The position numbers were made by a program, and so were the translations under genes. From Mauremys mutica (taxonomy: Eukaryota; Chordata; Testudines; Geoemydidae), in the NCBI RefSeq assembly GCF_020497125.1, contig NC_059084.1:9947501-10011500 (forward strand): a DNA stretch of 64,000 nucleotides. Reading direction: 5' to 3'. Positions 13,701 through 28,700 of the stretch are shown here, in pieces. The notes beneath the pieces are model-generated. The model was given only the letters and a program-made list of their open reading frames with translations, did no database searches and had not been told where the DNA came from. Every line of letters starts with the position of its first letter. Within the stretch, counting starts at the first letter, position 1.

Positions 13701-16700
13701 CCAGATTTTTCACAGTTGTGTGAACACACATCATATCTGCATATGTAATTACAGAAACTGCACATGGTAAATACACATAGACATGACCAGGCAGGCAGCT
13801 AACAAGCCCTTTATACAGTACTGACAACCTCAACTATTCAGTGATCAAGAGTCAAACCCCCCCACCCAAAAATCATGAAATTGGCTTAAAAATATGACTT
13901 TTAAAAAATATTTGTATTTGCCTTCTTGTTTTTGAGCCTTTAGGGTGCACTTGGACCAAATTTGCAAGCTTCTCTCCACAGCCATGAGTGCTAGAAACTC
14001 ACTTGTTCTTAAAACAAAAGTTGAAAGTCTCATGAAATGACATGATTCCAGAAGCTAGGGCTTTAAGAAAAAAATAACCACATATCCAAACCCTTATGAT
14101 AACATTGTCAGCAATGTTAACATTATTGATGTGTGAGTACCCTGGTGTCATTCCATGCAGCTGTTCTAGATACTGCTCAGGTGGGATATTTATCTTTATT
14201 TGTCATCCATCACTGTGGTATGTGAGCACTTCCATGGTTTCTGAACATATAGTGGAATGTAAAGGCCTCTTTCATTACAGCTGCACTCCCACACATACGG
14301 GAGAAGGGCAGTTAGCCAGCAAAGGTTAATGGGTCCAGCTGCTTCCCTCCCTTTGCTCTGATTGGAAAGGAGAGACGGCAGCTGCGTGTAGCCCAGTCAG
14401 GGAGAAGAGGGCATCTCTAACTGTAGAAGCCCTCTTCAGAAAGGTGGAGAGATTGAAGAGAGAGAGAGCGAGCAGCTTTCCTGGCTGAGAGGTTCTCAAA
14501 GGGCTGAACTGCTTCTTGATGCTGTTGCAGGCTGCTCTGGAGCAGTCTGTATCTGTGAGTACTGGGGCTTGCTCCCTTTTCTCTCTACTGAAATGATTCA
14601 CTAGGTCTCCTGCAGGAGGGGACTTTCCTGCTTTGAAACAGAAAGCTGGGGGTGAGCTGAGAACTTCCTGACTTTGCACATGTCCTGGGCCTTCTGCACA
14701 GCACTGAGCCATTCCCTAGGCCCAAGAAACTGCAGTTGCTTTCTCAGTACTGAGGGCTGTGCTCACCTCAGCTGTGTAAGCACAGCTAGCCCTGTCCCGG
14801 GGGACCCACAGGGGTTTCCCCTGGGTGCTCTGTAGGCCCTTACCAAATCAGCCAAGCTTTCAGCCACACTGGGCAGGCCCTCAACCCAGCCAGCAGCACC
14901 CCATTTCTCCAAAGGGGGGGTTGCAGCCATTTTTCACCCTGCTGTGGCCTCCCCTTGGCAGGCTGCCCCTGCCTGAGGCCCGCTGCCTTGTTTCACCTCA
15001 GTGGGACTAAGAGTAAACAAGGCACAACTGTGGTTCTGAACTGCAGCCTCCTCCGCTGTCAGTGACTCAGCGTGGTGTGGAGCGAGCTGAGGACGTGCCT
15101 TGGTCAGAGGAGTGTTTCTTTTTTAATAGTGTATTTTAGCTGTCTGTAGGGTTGCCAACCATCCAGGATTGTCCTGGAGTCACCAGGAATTAATGATTCA
15201 TCTTGAATTAAAGATTGTCATGTGATGAAATCTCCAGGAATTTGTCCAACCCAAGTTGGCAACCCTAGGTCTGTGTTCTGAACCTGTTAACATCTCTGCT
15301 GGGGAGAATTCCACTTCAGGCTCTGTAAGCAAGGAGCCATCCCTTCCCTACTTGGTAGTCCATGCTGAGAACTCAGTAGCACTCTTTGGATTTTCCCCTC
15401 AACCTTTTTTAAAAAAAAATAATCCCATTTTCCCTGAGCTCTGTGAGCCTCCCCGAAAAGAGATCAGCTCGATCCTCAGGATGGCAGCATCACTGCCTTA
15501 GAATCTCCTCTCTGTGCAAGGCAGTCAAGTGTAACTTGGCCTGAGAAATGACTTCTCTTGGGGACTTGGGGTTTTTTTTTTCCACCCACTATTAGAGGGA
15601 GCAGGTGCTGTCAAAGATGAGGACTTGTTACAGTAAATGTTAATATCCTCTGTAGGCTCTAAATCTCCAGCAGTTTAAAGGCTAAAAGCAGATTTCAGGC
15701 CACAGCTGGGGAGCTCTTGCTTTGTAATTTTGGAGGACAAGATGGCAACCAAGTTGAAGCCTATGAAGAGGCTGAAACTGAGCAGCCAGTGGACTTAGCC
15801 AGACTAACTGTAGTGTCTGTGCAAGATCTCCCTGAAAGGGTGAAGAACCAAATTTTAAGAGTTCAATTGAGTTGTAAAGGATGGAAGAGCTGCTGTCCTT
15901 GTTAATATGATTTTCACATTGATTAGTTAAGTTTAGACACCTACCTATTTCTGACCACCAGAAAGAGCATCCAATCTGGGCCCATTATGTACTGTAAATG
16001 CACTGAAATCTTAGTGTCAGTATCTGAATTATTTACTGAGGCAGGGACCATACATAGCAGCCATTTCTGATGTAAAGTTACCTTTCATTCAGTTTAACAC
16101 CTGCCTGTTTCTGAGAGCTTTCAGGAAAGTAACATCTATTGAGCCTCATCCTCAGCGGATGTAAAGTGGTGTAGTCTCATCGACGTGTTGATGGTGATTC
16201 AAAGCAACTGAGGATCTAGCTCGGAGTCAAATTCTTTCCTGACTTACACCCATGAGCATCTCAAGGGCTGTCACAAGTGTGAGAGAGGCAGCGTTCGGCC
16301 TATGTACTTTATTTTACCAAAATGCAGCTAGCATATGAAACACTGAGCAGAATGTGCAAAGCTCCAGTGGTATTTCCTTGTGACCACCATAGCAAATCTG
16401 GCTGGGCATCTCTGGGTAACTAACTCCAGTTTGATAAAGACCAAATAATCTGATCCAAAATGCAAGCACTTTATGTTACTCTTTCACATACACACCCCTC
16501 CCCATTATGAGAAAACTATGATTTTTCTGAAGCTCAGAAGAGGTTACAAAACTCACATTAATCTGGCATGGGTCAAAATGAACCATCAAAACCCAGATGT
16601 TCTTCTGCTATTTACCAAAATCCAACTTTAATGCTCAGGGCCACATTTTCATAAAAACGAAGCAAAATTGCACTAGCCAACAGTTAATTGCATATGCATA

Positions 16701-19700
16701 TGTTTGGACCCACCCGTGGCCAAGTCCTTTGCTTACTCTCAGACGTATTTCCACTGAAGTCAGTGGGGCTATGCATGTGAGTAAGGGGAAACAAACACGT
16801 CATTACAAACTGGCCTGCACAATGACCCACTCTGCATGGGCCAAATCGCACTAGCACTGTGTGAGTATAATTCAGATGCTGAATAGAGATGGTGACACTT
16901 CCCAGCTGAAATTCTCTTCACTGAAAAATGCAGACTTGCAACATTTTATGAATTTGTGTTGATTTCACCAAATTGGTTTGGTCGGGGAGGAAAAAAGTCT
17001 CAAAAAGGGAAAACAATTTTTTTCCCCCTATTTCAAAATGAAATGTTTTGATCTTTTTAATTCGAAATGACTGTCTTGAAATTTACTTCAGTTTTATTTT
17101 AAAAAATTTAATTAGAAATTCAAATGAAACGTTTAGTTCTCTGGCTGCTCAAAAAAACAAAAACAAAAAAAATTTTCAATGAAATGAACAATGGAAAAAC
17201 ATTTTAGTGTCAAACTAAACAAATAAATCATACAGCTCTTGTGCTAATTTATGAGAATTTGGAGGTGGCTCTGGGCTGTTTTCCCCTTAATGTGCATATG
17301 TGAATCCTGTGAGGTTCCTAGAGGCCGCTTGCTGACAGTGAGAAGGAAACACTGATTCTGCTCTTTCTCTCTTGATGCACCGGTGAAAGCATCAGCCATG
17401 CAAGACCAGGCTGCCTGTGGAGACAATTACCATAGCTCCTTCTAGCTCGGTCAGTGAGAGATACTTCACCAGCTCACTTGGTAGAGCTGTCATTGCCTTT
17501 TACCACGAGATTCCCAGTTTGAGGCCCAGCTAAGGTAATGTGCAGAAGTCGCAGGGTGAACACGCATGTACAGTCACTGGCTCCAGCTTGCAGGGGAAAT
17601 CACTAATTGACTATCTCCTCCAGTGCCAGGTCACATATGGTCGGTTCAGCAATACACACGTAGGTGCATGTGTGTATCAATCAATAGGTCAATACTTACT
17701 TCACACACAGAGATTGTCTCTTCACGTTGCAGGGAATTAACCTGAGGACTAGTTGGGTACCAAAGTGAATGACGTTGTGCTGCTACAGATCAATCAGACA
17801 GAGTGATAAACACCCAGAGCACTCCAGGGATTTGCTGGTTACTTTAATCGAGTTCCAGGCAGGAGTTATGAGAGAGTGGAGCCAGCGTGTTTCAGACCTG
17901 GGAGGAAATTGCCTCGTGCACTTTCCTTGGTGCTCCCTAAATTGAGTTCTTCACAGGATCTGCACCATCCATCTGCAGGATATGTATCCTGGCTAGGATC
18001 TTTGGACACTTGATTATGACATGATCTGAGGCGTAGCAGCTGCATGCGCAGAAGGCATGTTAAAGGGTTGGCCGGATCTTCATCTGGCATAAATAGGCAG
18101 AGCTCCATTGAAACCAAGAGTGCAACAGTGATTTACACCAGCTGAGGAGCCGGCCTTCTGTTCCTAAGTCACTGTAGCAAACGGAGCTGTTGAAAGCTGC
18201 TGCTGCGGTTACTGGAGACAGGCAGAGCCTGAACACAGAGCCTGGCAGCCCCCATATTTTTGGTTTTGCAAAATTTGGTGTAAAAATGTGCTGGTCCACG
18301 TCATCTGACTTCTCACCTGCACAGAGTTTTGTTTTTCTTCAGTTGAGAGATTTGCTTGATCTAGCAAGATCTTTCCTTGAGATGGATTGGCATCTCATTT
18401 GTACTGAATTGTGGAAAATACAATTTTGAGTCGCCCTCCTACCCACCCCGTGTCTTACAAATATGCTCCTGTAGCTGGGAATCTGGAAGAGAGACATTTG
18501 CACAGGTGTGTGTGGGGGGGGCGGGGGTATAGGCATATGTCAGCCAGGAGTAGGAGCTAGAGTTTAAGGGAAGCTAGCAAAGTTGAGACACCCTTTGCAG
18601 GAAACACACTGGGCACCATGACACCCATGTGAGCTGTTTCACCAGAGGATGGGCCTTCCTCACAGGCCTGAGGCAAACAGGAAATAAGTATTTTTTTTAA
18701 GCGCAAGCAGCGGCGGCTCCAGGCACCAGCGCTCCAAGCGCGTGCCTGGGGTGGCAAGCTGTGGGGGGTGCCCTGCCAGTCCCTGCGAAGGCAACAGTCA
18801 GGCAGCCTTCAGTGGCTTGCCTGTGGGAGGTCCACCAGCCCCGCGGATTCGGTGTACCCGCCGCCAAATTGCTGCCAAATCCACGGGACCAGCGGACCTC
18901 CTGCAGGCAAGCCACCAAAGGTACCTGCCTGCCATGCTTGGGGTGGCAAAAAAGCTAGAGCCGCCCCTGAGTGCAAGGATCTGAGAAAAATAATGGCTCT
19001 TGCAAGGATTTTCTGAAGATTTTTAAAGTCAGCCTATTATCAATGCTTCCCTAAAGACCATGGAGCCAAATTCTGCATTCGTTTACACCAATGTAAACTG
19101 AGAGTGAACTCTCCTGATTTCATTAGACTTACTCTGGATTGACAATGAGAGATGACTCTGGCTTTGCATGAGCCACCTGTGTCAAACAATCATGTATTTT
19201 TGGTGTTGTATTAAGTGTTATAAAGTGAATTTCTCAGGAAGGTTACGGGGGACCCATTTGGGTGTGTCCCTGATTCCACCCTTGTATAAAATTCTTATTC
19301 TGCGCTAGGGAAAAAACAGTGTGCTAGAATGTATAGAAAAGTGAAGTGAGTTCAGTATGTCAACATAAAGTACCGGAGGGCTGGTGCTCCTATGAGACAT
19401 GTGCCAACGCTGACCATCAGGAGGAAATGCCTGAATTTTAAATGGGCATCTCTATTATCAGAACATCAAGCACAATTCAACAGGGAGTTTATTTTCATCC
19501 TTCCTATTAGTAGCTGTAAAGAGGGTGCATGCCAGGCCTTTGAGTCATTGGTGTATTTCACTGAGACAGGCGCTGCAGTACTGTTTTCAATGTACAATTA
19601 TGGGTAGTTGTAAATCTTTGGTGGGAGTTGCTTGCCTGTTAGTAGAAGCCTGTATACAAAATTAGAAGGTGGGCACCAAAGACATGAGCTTGTTTTTCCC

Positions 19701-22700
19701 TGGGTAATTTAGGAGCATAAAGTGGTGTGTGGGTGACACATCTTGTTGTTGAAAAACCTAGAAGAGCAACTACTGCTGCTCTGTGACAACAGTCGGCTAA
19801 AGAGCAGAAGGAAGAGGGTGAATGTTACTGTATGTTCTGCCATGTAGCCTTAGTCATCTAACAATTGTGACTGCCAATTGAATTAACTGGGCTATATTTT
19901 TAAAGCACATGGCATACTGCGGCTACAGGGTGGGGGTGGATCCTGGCAGAAAGATGTAAGTCAGGGTATTTGGAAAAAGAAGATTTAAAATGTGGCCACT
20001 GCTACTGTTTGCTTGTCCAAACAGAGTAAGTTATGCAAACAGCTTAAAAGCATGGGCGTAGTTGGGGGAGGAGGGCACTGCTACCTTGAACGGCAAACAT
20101 CCGGCAGGCGTGGAATTTGCCCCCTCCCCACACGTGGCCTCACTGGCCTGACTGATGCTGCCCCCCACAAAATAGAAGTCGCAGTACACCTATGCTTAAA
20201 AGTGGTACCTGAATAATAGTCCCTTTAATAATTTTGTTATATGTTGACTAGAAAAATCGCACAGGCAGATTAAATGCATTTTGGTTTTGAAAGAATTAGG
20301 GGGGCAGAATTTTTTTTTTAAAGTATGCAACTGTTCATGCAAAACATGAGCCTAATTTGCACTTGTAGTGCAATTTAGACGTGTGCACAGATAAACCTAA
20401 TTAGTCACTTGATGTGCAATTTCTGATTGGTGTTGCAATCATGGCAACTATCGGCCAGAACCTCAGCCTTGGGCAGGGGTTCTCAGACTGGGGGTCGGGA
20501 CCCCTCAGGGGGTTGTGAGCTGTCAATCTCCACCCCAAATCCTGCTTTGCCTCCAGCATTCATAACAGCGTTATAAATTAAAAACACTTTTTTATATATT
20601 TAAGTGGGGTCACACTCAGAGGCTTGCTATGTGAAAGGGGTCACCAGTACAAAAGTTTGAGAACTATTGGCTTAGAGTCACTCTTTTGTGCTGCTCCAGC
20701 AGTGTACGAGAACTTAACTCTGCCCTACTGAGAGAACTCCAGAGACACAATCTTATACCACCTACTGTACCCCAGTTGCACATAGGGGGCATACCCTAGA
20801 TGGGTTTTGGCATGAATGCATTGTGCTACAATGATCCTGAAATGGAGGAGCAAGAGTGAGTGAGTTGTTACACGATCATAAACTAGAACAACATTATGGC
20901 CGCTCTAGGTTGTGCCCAGGGCTAGTCCAGCACCAGGATGAGGGAGCCAGGAAAGTAGCTCAGAGCCACCTTTGCCTCCCCAACTGCTGCTATGTTGAAC
21001 ATGAGGTTGGTGTAACTGAGCCATGAGCCCTAAATGCCTAATTAAAAACAAAATCTGACCTTTGGCTACTTTACTAAATAAAAATATTTTCAAAATACGT
21101 CCTGCTAACAGCACTATGCAACTCTTACAGGATGTAGGGCTGTAGCACATGGTAGGTTTCAAATTGCACGTTGTACTGTATCATGGGCCATGTCATACCT
21201 ACTACAATACTGCCTACAAAATACCTCTCTCACCCAGAGGAAAGGAGCCACTGTGGTGTTACCAATCTATATCTCATAAGTCCAATTCATCAAACCCTTA
21301 TACAAATGCCATATGACTAATGTAAGTTACAGATCTTTTTGTCCCATTTAAGACACCATTCTGAATTCTGTCCTGACTCCCCAAGGCTGTAAATCAGAGT
21401 GGTGTTTGGCCCAATGTATGCATTTGATTATGTGCCCATCCCACTCCCCCGACCACCGAGTTACAGTTTACCAACACTATGATCCCAATCACATAGAAGC
21501 CCCACAGTATGGTGCTCAGATACTACAGCTGAGTGCAGAATAGAAAACCTGCCATCCACACACTGCAGCCCGTCCTCCCTGGATGACTGATAGAGCCCTT
21601 AGGCTGGTCTGCTGTTGCACAGTACTATATAAAGATACGCTGTGTGGGGGCTGAAATACACAGTCAGAGCACCACTGTCTAATTAGATGGGAGGATTCAG
21701 ATGGAGAATGCTACAAACTAATCGCTGTTTTCTCCCATGTGAAAACCCTAGAGTACTTGACCATTGATCCTAGGGTGACCAGATAGCAAGTGTGAAAAAT
21801 CGAGACGGGGTGGGAGGTAATAGGAGCCTGTATAAGAAAAAGACACAAAAATCGGGACATCTTGTCACCCTAATTGATATCTGAGTTCTCTAGATCTGTT
21901 AGAAGGGAAGGCTACTCGGAGCAGCTGAGCAGCAACTGTCTCTCTACCTCTGCACTGCAAGGGCCCAATCTAAAGCCCATAGAAGTCAATGGAAATCTTC
22001 CCATTGACTTGGTTGGGCTTGGCTCATGCCTCCACATGTGTCGTCCCCGAAATGTTCGGTCTTTGCCAGCCTAGGGAAGAGAGAATCCAAAGTCTCCTGC
22101 GTGGCGCAATAACAGTCTGCAGCTGAGACAGCTGTGACCTGATTTGTCTGATCCAGTCTTGCTCTCATCCCTACTGTTGTGCAGTTAGTGGGATATTTTC
22201 ATCTGCAAAGCAGAAGCATGAAGCAGTACTCAGGAGGGTTGTATATAGCATCCGTGGGTAATAGTTTCCAGAGAGGGAGTGATTGACTCATCTGAATTTT
22301 AAGTACTCTCGCTAAACATATATTTTTTTTTCTCAATAGCCATAATTCCTCTTGGAGCTTGTACTGGGATGATGCTCTACTTTTTACTTCAGCAAACCTG
22401 AGTTTTGCACTTTATAGTCAGATAATTGCTAGTTTGCCACCACAAAAAGGAAACAGTTTGCATGATTTTTAGGGCAAAAAGTCCTTGCCGGCATCAATGG
22501 CCTATTCTTAAGAGGTTCTGAGCATTGAATTCAATGGGAGTTGCAGGATCTCTGGGCATCTCCCAGGATCAGGCCCAATTCTCAAAGGCCCCTAGGTTAT
22601 GACTACCCTTGAATTGTTAATTGTGTTGGCTAACATGACTATAAATTCTAGTGTAGTCAGTATAAACGTCTGTTTCAGGACAGTATTAGAGGAGTAGCCG

Positions 22701-25700
22701 TGTTAGTCTGGATCCGTAAAAGCAGCAAAGAGTCCAGTGGCAACTTATAGACTAACAGACATATTGGAGCATGAGCCCTCATGGGTGAATACTCACTTCC
22801 GTCATCCGATGCATGCATCCGACGAAGTGGGTATTCACCCACGAAAGCTCATACTCCAATACGTCTGTTAGTCTATGGGTACGTCTACACTACGGGATTA
22901 TTCTGAATTTACATAAACCGGTTTAACAAAACAGATTGTATAAAATCGAGTGTGCGCGGCCACACTAAACACATTAAATCGGTGGTGTGCGTCCATGGTC
23001 CGAGGCTAGCGTCGATTTCTGGAGCATTGCACTGTGGGTAGCTATTCCGTAGCTATCCCATAGTTCCTGCAGCCTCCCCCGCCCCTTGGAATTTCCGGGT
23101 TGAGATCCCAGTGCCTGATGCGGCAAAAATCATTGTCGCGGGTGGTTCTGGGTAAATGTCGTCAGTCACTCCTTCCGCTGGGAAAGCAACGGCAGACAAG
23201 CATTTCGTGCCTTTTTTCCCTGGATTGCCCTGGCAGATGCCATAGCATGGCAATCATGGAGCCTGTTTAGCCTTTTGTGCCTGTCACCGTGTGTGTACTA
23301 GATGCCGCTCACAGAGGCGATTCAGCAGCGCTACACAGCAGCATGCTTTTGCTTTTGCATGATAGCAGAGATGGTTACCAGCCATATTGTACCATCTACC
23401 ATACCATAAATTGGTAATAAGATGATCGTGGCTACCAGTCCTTCTGCACTGCACCATTTGCTGCTGTCATAAGTGCCCCTGGCTGAGATCAGCCAGGGGC
23501 GCAAAAGCCAAAATTGGGAATGACTCCCTGAGTCAATCCCTCCTTTTTGGTATCTAAAAATAGAATCAGTCCTGCCTAGAATATGGGCAAGTGTACTAGA
23601 GAACCACTGTATCATAGAACCAGAGAGCACAGCTGCCCTGTGTCTGATCCTGCAGAAATTATGAGTTGTATGCTATTCACAGGGGGTGCTCCTGCAACAA
23701 CCCCACCTGTTGATTCCGTTCTTCCCCCAGCCTTCCTGGGCTACCGTAGCATTGTCCCCCCCCACTTGTGTGATGAAGTAATAAAGAATGCAGGAATAAG
23801 ACACAGTGACTTGTTAGTGAGATATGAGTGGAAGGCAGCCTCCAGCTGCTATGATAGTCCAGGCAGGACAGTAAGGAGTGTGGAGGAGAGGAGCCCAGCA
23901 TCCCTCTGCTAGTCCAGGGGCAACTGAATCTTTTCTTTACACATGAAGGGTGGGGGCTGATGGAGCTCAGCCCCCTGTTGCTATGATGACGATGGTTATC
24001 AGCCATACTGTACCATCTACCATGAAAAATTAGGACCAGGCGCCCTTGATTGACCTTACCGATGCTAGTCAGCATGGTTACCAGTCCTTTTGCACTGCCC
24101 CATGTGCCAATAGGCTGATGATGAGGACGGATACCAGTCATATTGTACCATCAGCCATCCATGGCGTGGGGGGAGCAAGGATGTTGGTGTTGAGTGCTGC
24201 ACCATCGCGTCTATCTGCAGCATTCAGTAAAGATAGGGTGACATGTAAAAGAGTCAAGAGAGGATTGTTTTCGCTTTCACTTCTGGGGGTGGGTGGGGGT
24301 GTGCGTAAATTGCCTAGCTATGCCCTGACCCACCGCGGACACTGTTTTTGACCCTAGAAGCATTTGAAGCTCAGCCAAGAATGCAAATACTTTTCGGAGG
24401 CTGCAGGAACTGTGGGATAGCTTGAGTCCTCCAGTCCATGAGCGTCCATTTGATTCTTTGGCTTTCCGTTACGCTTGTCACGCAGCAGTGCGCTGAGTCC
24501 CTGCTATGGCATCTGTCTGGAGATTTTTTAAAAATGATTTTGAATTTCGTCTTCTGTAACGGAGCGCTGATAGAACAGATTTGCCTGCCCTTACAGCGAT
24601 CACGTCCGCATCGTCCATGAGGGAGCTCTTTCTTTATTTTGATTTTTAACTGCATCACCACACGTGCTGATCGGAGCTCCACGCTGGGCAAACAGGAAAT
24701 ATTCAAAAGTTCGCGGGGCTTTTCCTGTCTACCTGGCCACTGCATCCGAGTTCAGATTGCTGTCCAGAGCGGTCAGTGGTGCACTGTGGGATACCGCCCG
24801 GAAGCCAATACCGTCGATCTGCGGCCACACTAACCCTAATCCGATATGGTAATACCGATATTAGCGCTACTCCTCTCGTTAGGGAGGAGTACAGAAACCG
24901 GTTTAAAGAGCCCTTTATACCGATATAAAGGGCCTCTTAGTGTGGACGGGTGTGGCGTTAAATTGGTTTTAAGCTCCTAAAACCGGTTTAAACGCCTAGT
25001 GTAGACCAGGCCTATAAGGTGCCACAGGACTCTTTGCTGCTGTTTCAGGGCACACATCTCTGCTCCCAGCTTAGGGTTAAACACAACTAGCAAATAATGT
25101 TTGTTTTCTGTCTGGAATTTACAGTCGTGTTAATTCACGTGTGTTAAACCACAACTGAACAAACGTTCAACTGTAGACACACGTTGAACCCCCAGCGAAC
25201 GTTGAAAGCATCAGCATCTCCTAGCATGAGGCCCAGGATTTTCATTTAAATGTCTGGTGAGCAGCCTGTGGGAAGAAAGTGAACCAATGAATGACTTATA
25301 TAGCACCATGCTGAGCTCCATAAGGTACACACATACCAGGAGCTCCTCTCTAAGTCTGTCGTCTGCTTGCCGGCGGACAAAAGAGAGCAACTTGCTTAGC
25401 CATGAAACGCTAGTCCAGGGGTTGGCAACATTTCAGCAGTGCTGTGCCGAGTCTTCATTTATTCACTCTAATTTAAGGTTTCGCGTGCCAGTAATACGTT
25501 TTAACGTTTTTAGAAGGTCTCTTTCTATAAGTCTATAATACATACAATAGTTTAGTTTATATAAAGTAAATAAGGTTTTTTAAATATTTAAGAAACTTCA
25601 TTTAAAATTAAATTAAAATGCAGAGCCCCCGGACCGGTAGCCAGGACCTGGGCAGCGTGAGTGCCACTGAAAATCAGCTCGCGTGCTGCCTTTGGCACGC

Positions 25701-28700
25701 ATGCCATAGGTTGCCTACCCCTGCTAATGCTTGTTTTGAAGCTACAGTAAAACTGGAAGCCCAGCATGCTCAAGAAGAGGAGAACGAACCAATGTTTCAG
25801 ACAAGTTACCAGCATGTCTAAAATGTAAGCAGGTTGGTGCTTCCAAGCAAACAAACGCCTGCGATGTAAATCCCTGGGATTAATTCTTACTGCATAATAT
25901 GTTGGATTTTAAAATAGAGACATCTGTCACTGAAACAGCAGGAAAAACAACAGAGAAAAACCATTAAACACACCAGGCAATATGCACTGTAATGAGTGAG
26001 AAAGCAAAAAGCACACCATAGAATCTATTCCCAAACAGCAGGGAATTGGAGGGTACAGAAAGGGGAGCAAACCCCATCTGTTTCTCCATTCCTCTCCTCT
26101 TCGTATTTGGCCACAGCATTTGAAAGCTCTTGTTAGTTATTGTGCTCTACATCTCCTGGAAGCCTCTACCTCTGGAGTGCAGCAGAGTGCTAGGAGCAGC
26201 CTCACTGTTAACCACTTTGGAAACTCTGCTCCATGGGTTCAAATCCAGCACGCGTAGCATGAGCAGAGTGGTAGCAAGTGGCTGCAGTGGTTGGGCTTTC
26301 CAGCAAAGCCCCATAGGGCTAATTTGCAATTAGGCAAGAGAGATTCTGAATGTATTTGTGGGTTACTACGTGTCAATGTTTCTTTAAGGGCCTATGCACA
26401 GAAGGGCCTTCGAGGTTTAATGTGCTGTACAAGTGTGTTTTGCCGTGTAAACAGCTTATGGAACTGATTCCTCATTCACAGAGAACTTAGCAGCCACTGA
26501 ACTGGCTGGCATGGCCAGTGTCCTAATGTACTAAAGTCTGTTCCAATTCAGCTAGGATGCACAGGTAGCTCTACAGCTAGTTTTGAGATCCTGAAATTCT
26601 GCACACTTAACCCACCAACTGTGGTCCAGGTGCCCCTAGAGTGAGATTTGGGATACAGCAAGAAACCCCGGCGTGATTGGTCAGCTGGAGAAGATGTTGA
26701 GAAGCATCTGCAAAAATCTCCTTCCCCTGCTCTTCTCAATTAATGCAAAAATCTTTGAGGATGATGATTCTTTTCACTGATGCAAAATGCTGAGAATTTC
26801 CCTGTGTGATGCAAGCCCTCAAGGGAAATATTGTTTTCCCCCCGTGAGCTGAGCTATTTATAAAGGGAGCCCTTGGCAATCTGCGAAGCCTTTGAAGTAT
26901 TAGAAGCATCTCTGTCATTATAGCCAGTGAGAAGTTACAGCACTGGTGGCTTGAAGGAACAGCTAGGCTATGGCCTCTACACAAATGGTCCAGCTAACCC
27001 AGCCGTCTCAAATCCTAGCTGCAGACAGCAGGTGCTGGCTGGGGTGTCAGTGAACTTCCTCAGTCCTGGTAGTAAGTCTATGAAAACATGATGCTGTTAT
27101 GTTCTTGTACAATCCCAAAAGCAAAGCACAAAATGAGATGAGATTCCTAAAACTGCAGAGGCTTCTAGGACAAATAGCCCCACTTGATGCCATATGTACA
27201 ATCATACACTTGTTAGAACTGCAGAGGGCGCATTCTCCTATGTAACCAAAACCCACCCAGGCCTCTCCCTTCATCCACCCACACGGCCTTTTCAAAGGAT
27301 GGGGTATCGCTGCTTGCAGATAGCATGTCACCAGCTGGGTGGCAAGAGCATACACTGCACTGTTTTCCTCCTGGACCATGGTATCTCACAGCTCAGTTAG
27401 TGTCAGCAGGATGCAAAGCAGACCTGAGCCGTCCATCCCCCCCATATAACAGGTTCTGACAGTGCATTGTCGCTTTCTTTAAACTGGCACTGCACTCCAA
27501 TCTGTTATGTGGCATGTGCTTAGAAAGACCTGTCTCTTAATGTAACACTCTTATTACGGTGTATTTGGAGTATACCCTGCCATCAGCTCTGCATGGAGCG
27601 CCCTAACGAGTTCCACAGAGAACTCAAGAATGAGAGAGAGCCAGAATTTAAGATTCTGCCACCCTTACCTGTTGGGTATCTTACTCCTCAGTTCCATTAA
27701 GTAAATGACACTGGCTGTTACTCACCACATGACATGCCACACAACGTATCAGAATTTAGATCATTATGACCAGGTCCCCTCTGAATGGATCTGAATTTAA
27801 ATGTGAGCTATTCACCCCGTGCTCTTCAGTACACACCATCTCCTGGATCCACATTTTTGGGCCAGAGTCTGAGGTCAGTTATGGTGGTGTAAATCTAAAA
27901 TAGAGCAGGTAAAAGAATGGAATTCCTATCTTGTGGAGCATTCCAGGTTTTTTTGTTTTTGTTTTTTTTAAACTTGGTTTCACCGAGTCAGGTTGAAAAG
28001 TTGAAACCTCAAATTTTCACAGCACAAATGTACCAAAATATGTTGTTCGACCTTGCCTAAACACTGTTTTGACTGAATCACCTTGACTTGTTAGACAATT
28101 ACAAAATGAAAGCATCAAAATGAAACATTTCAACCTTATTGAAATGATCCACAATGACAATGTCCTGTCAAAAACTTCGGTGAACTCGATACGTTCTCAG
28201 GAAATGTTTTGGTGTAGTCAAATCAATATTTTCTGATGGAGAACTGTTCCAGCAGAAAAGTCTTGACCAGCACTAGTCTGGAGTAACTGGGCCTCGCTGT
28301 CATCTCCCATTTTACATCATTGGGGCGATGTATAGCATGCATAGATGTAATTTACGCTCACTTTAAGACCACTTTTGTGCAGCCATAGCATCCAGGGTCC
28401 CTTGTGTAAATGAGAATTCAGCCATTGACTTCAATGGTGGTGGTCTAGATGCAGGGGCGGCCCCAGGCCCCAGCACACCAAGCGCATGCTTGGGGCGGCA
28501 AGCCACTGGGGGCGGCATGCCACGGGGGGCACTCTGCCGGTCACCACGAGGGTGGCAGGCAGGCTGCCTTTGGCGGCTTGCCTGCGGAGGGTCCGCTGGT
28601 CCCGCGGCTTCGGTGGACATCCCACAGGCCCTCTGCAGGCAAGCTGCTGAAGGCAGCCTGCCTGCTGTGCATGGGGCGGCAAAATGCCTAGAGCCGCCCC

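Noticed and set aside
14326..14712. 128-codon frame on the minus strand
   Set aside because: Ordinary-looking sequence but no recognisable family, no splice partners and no sign of a promoter.
23677..24141. 154-codon frame inside the Harbinger-type element
   Set aside because: No DDE, HTH or Myb-like motif; composed of the element's internal repeats. Not supported as a transposase.
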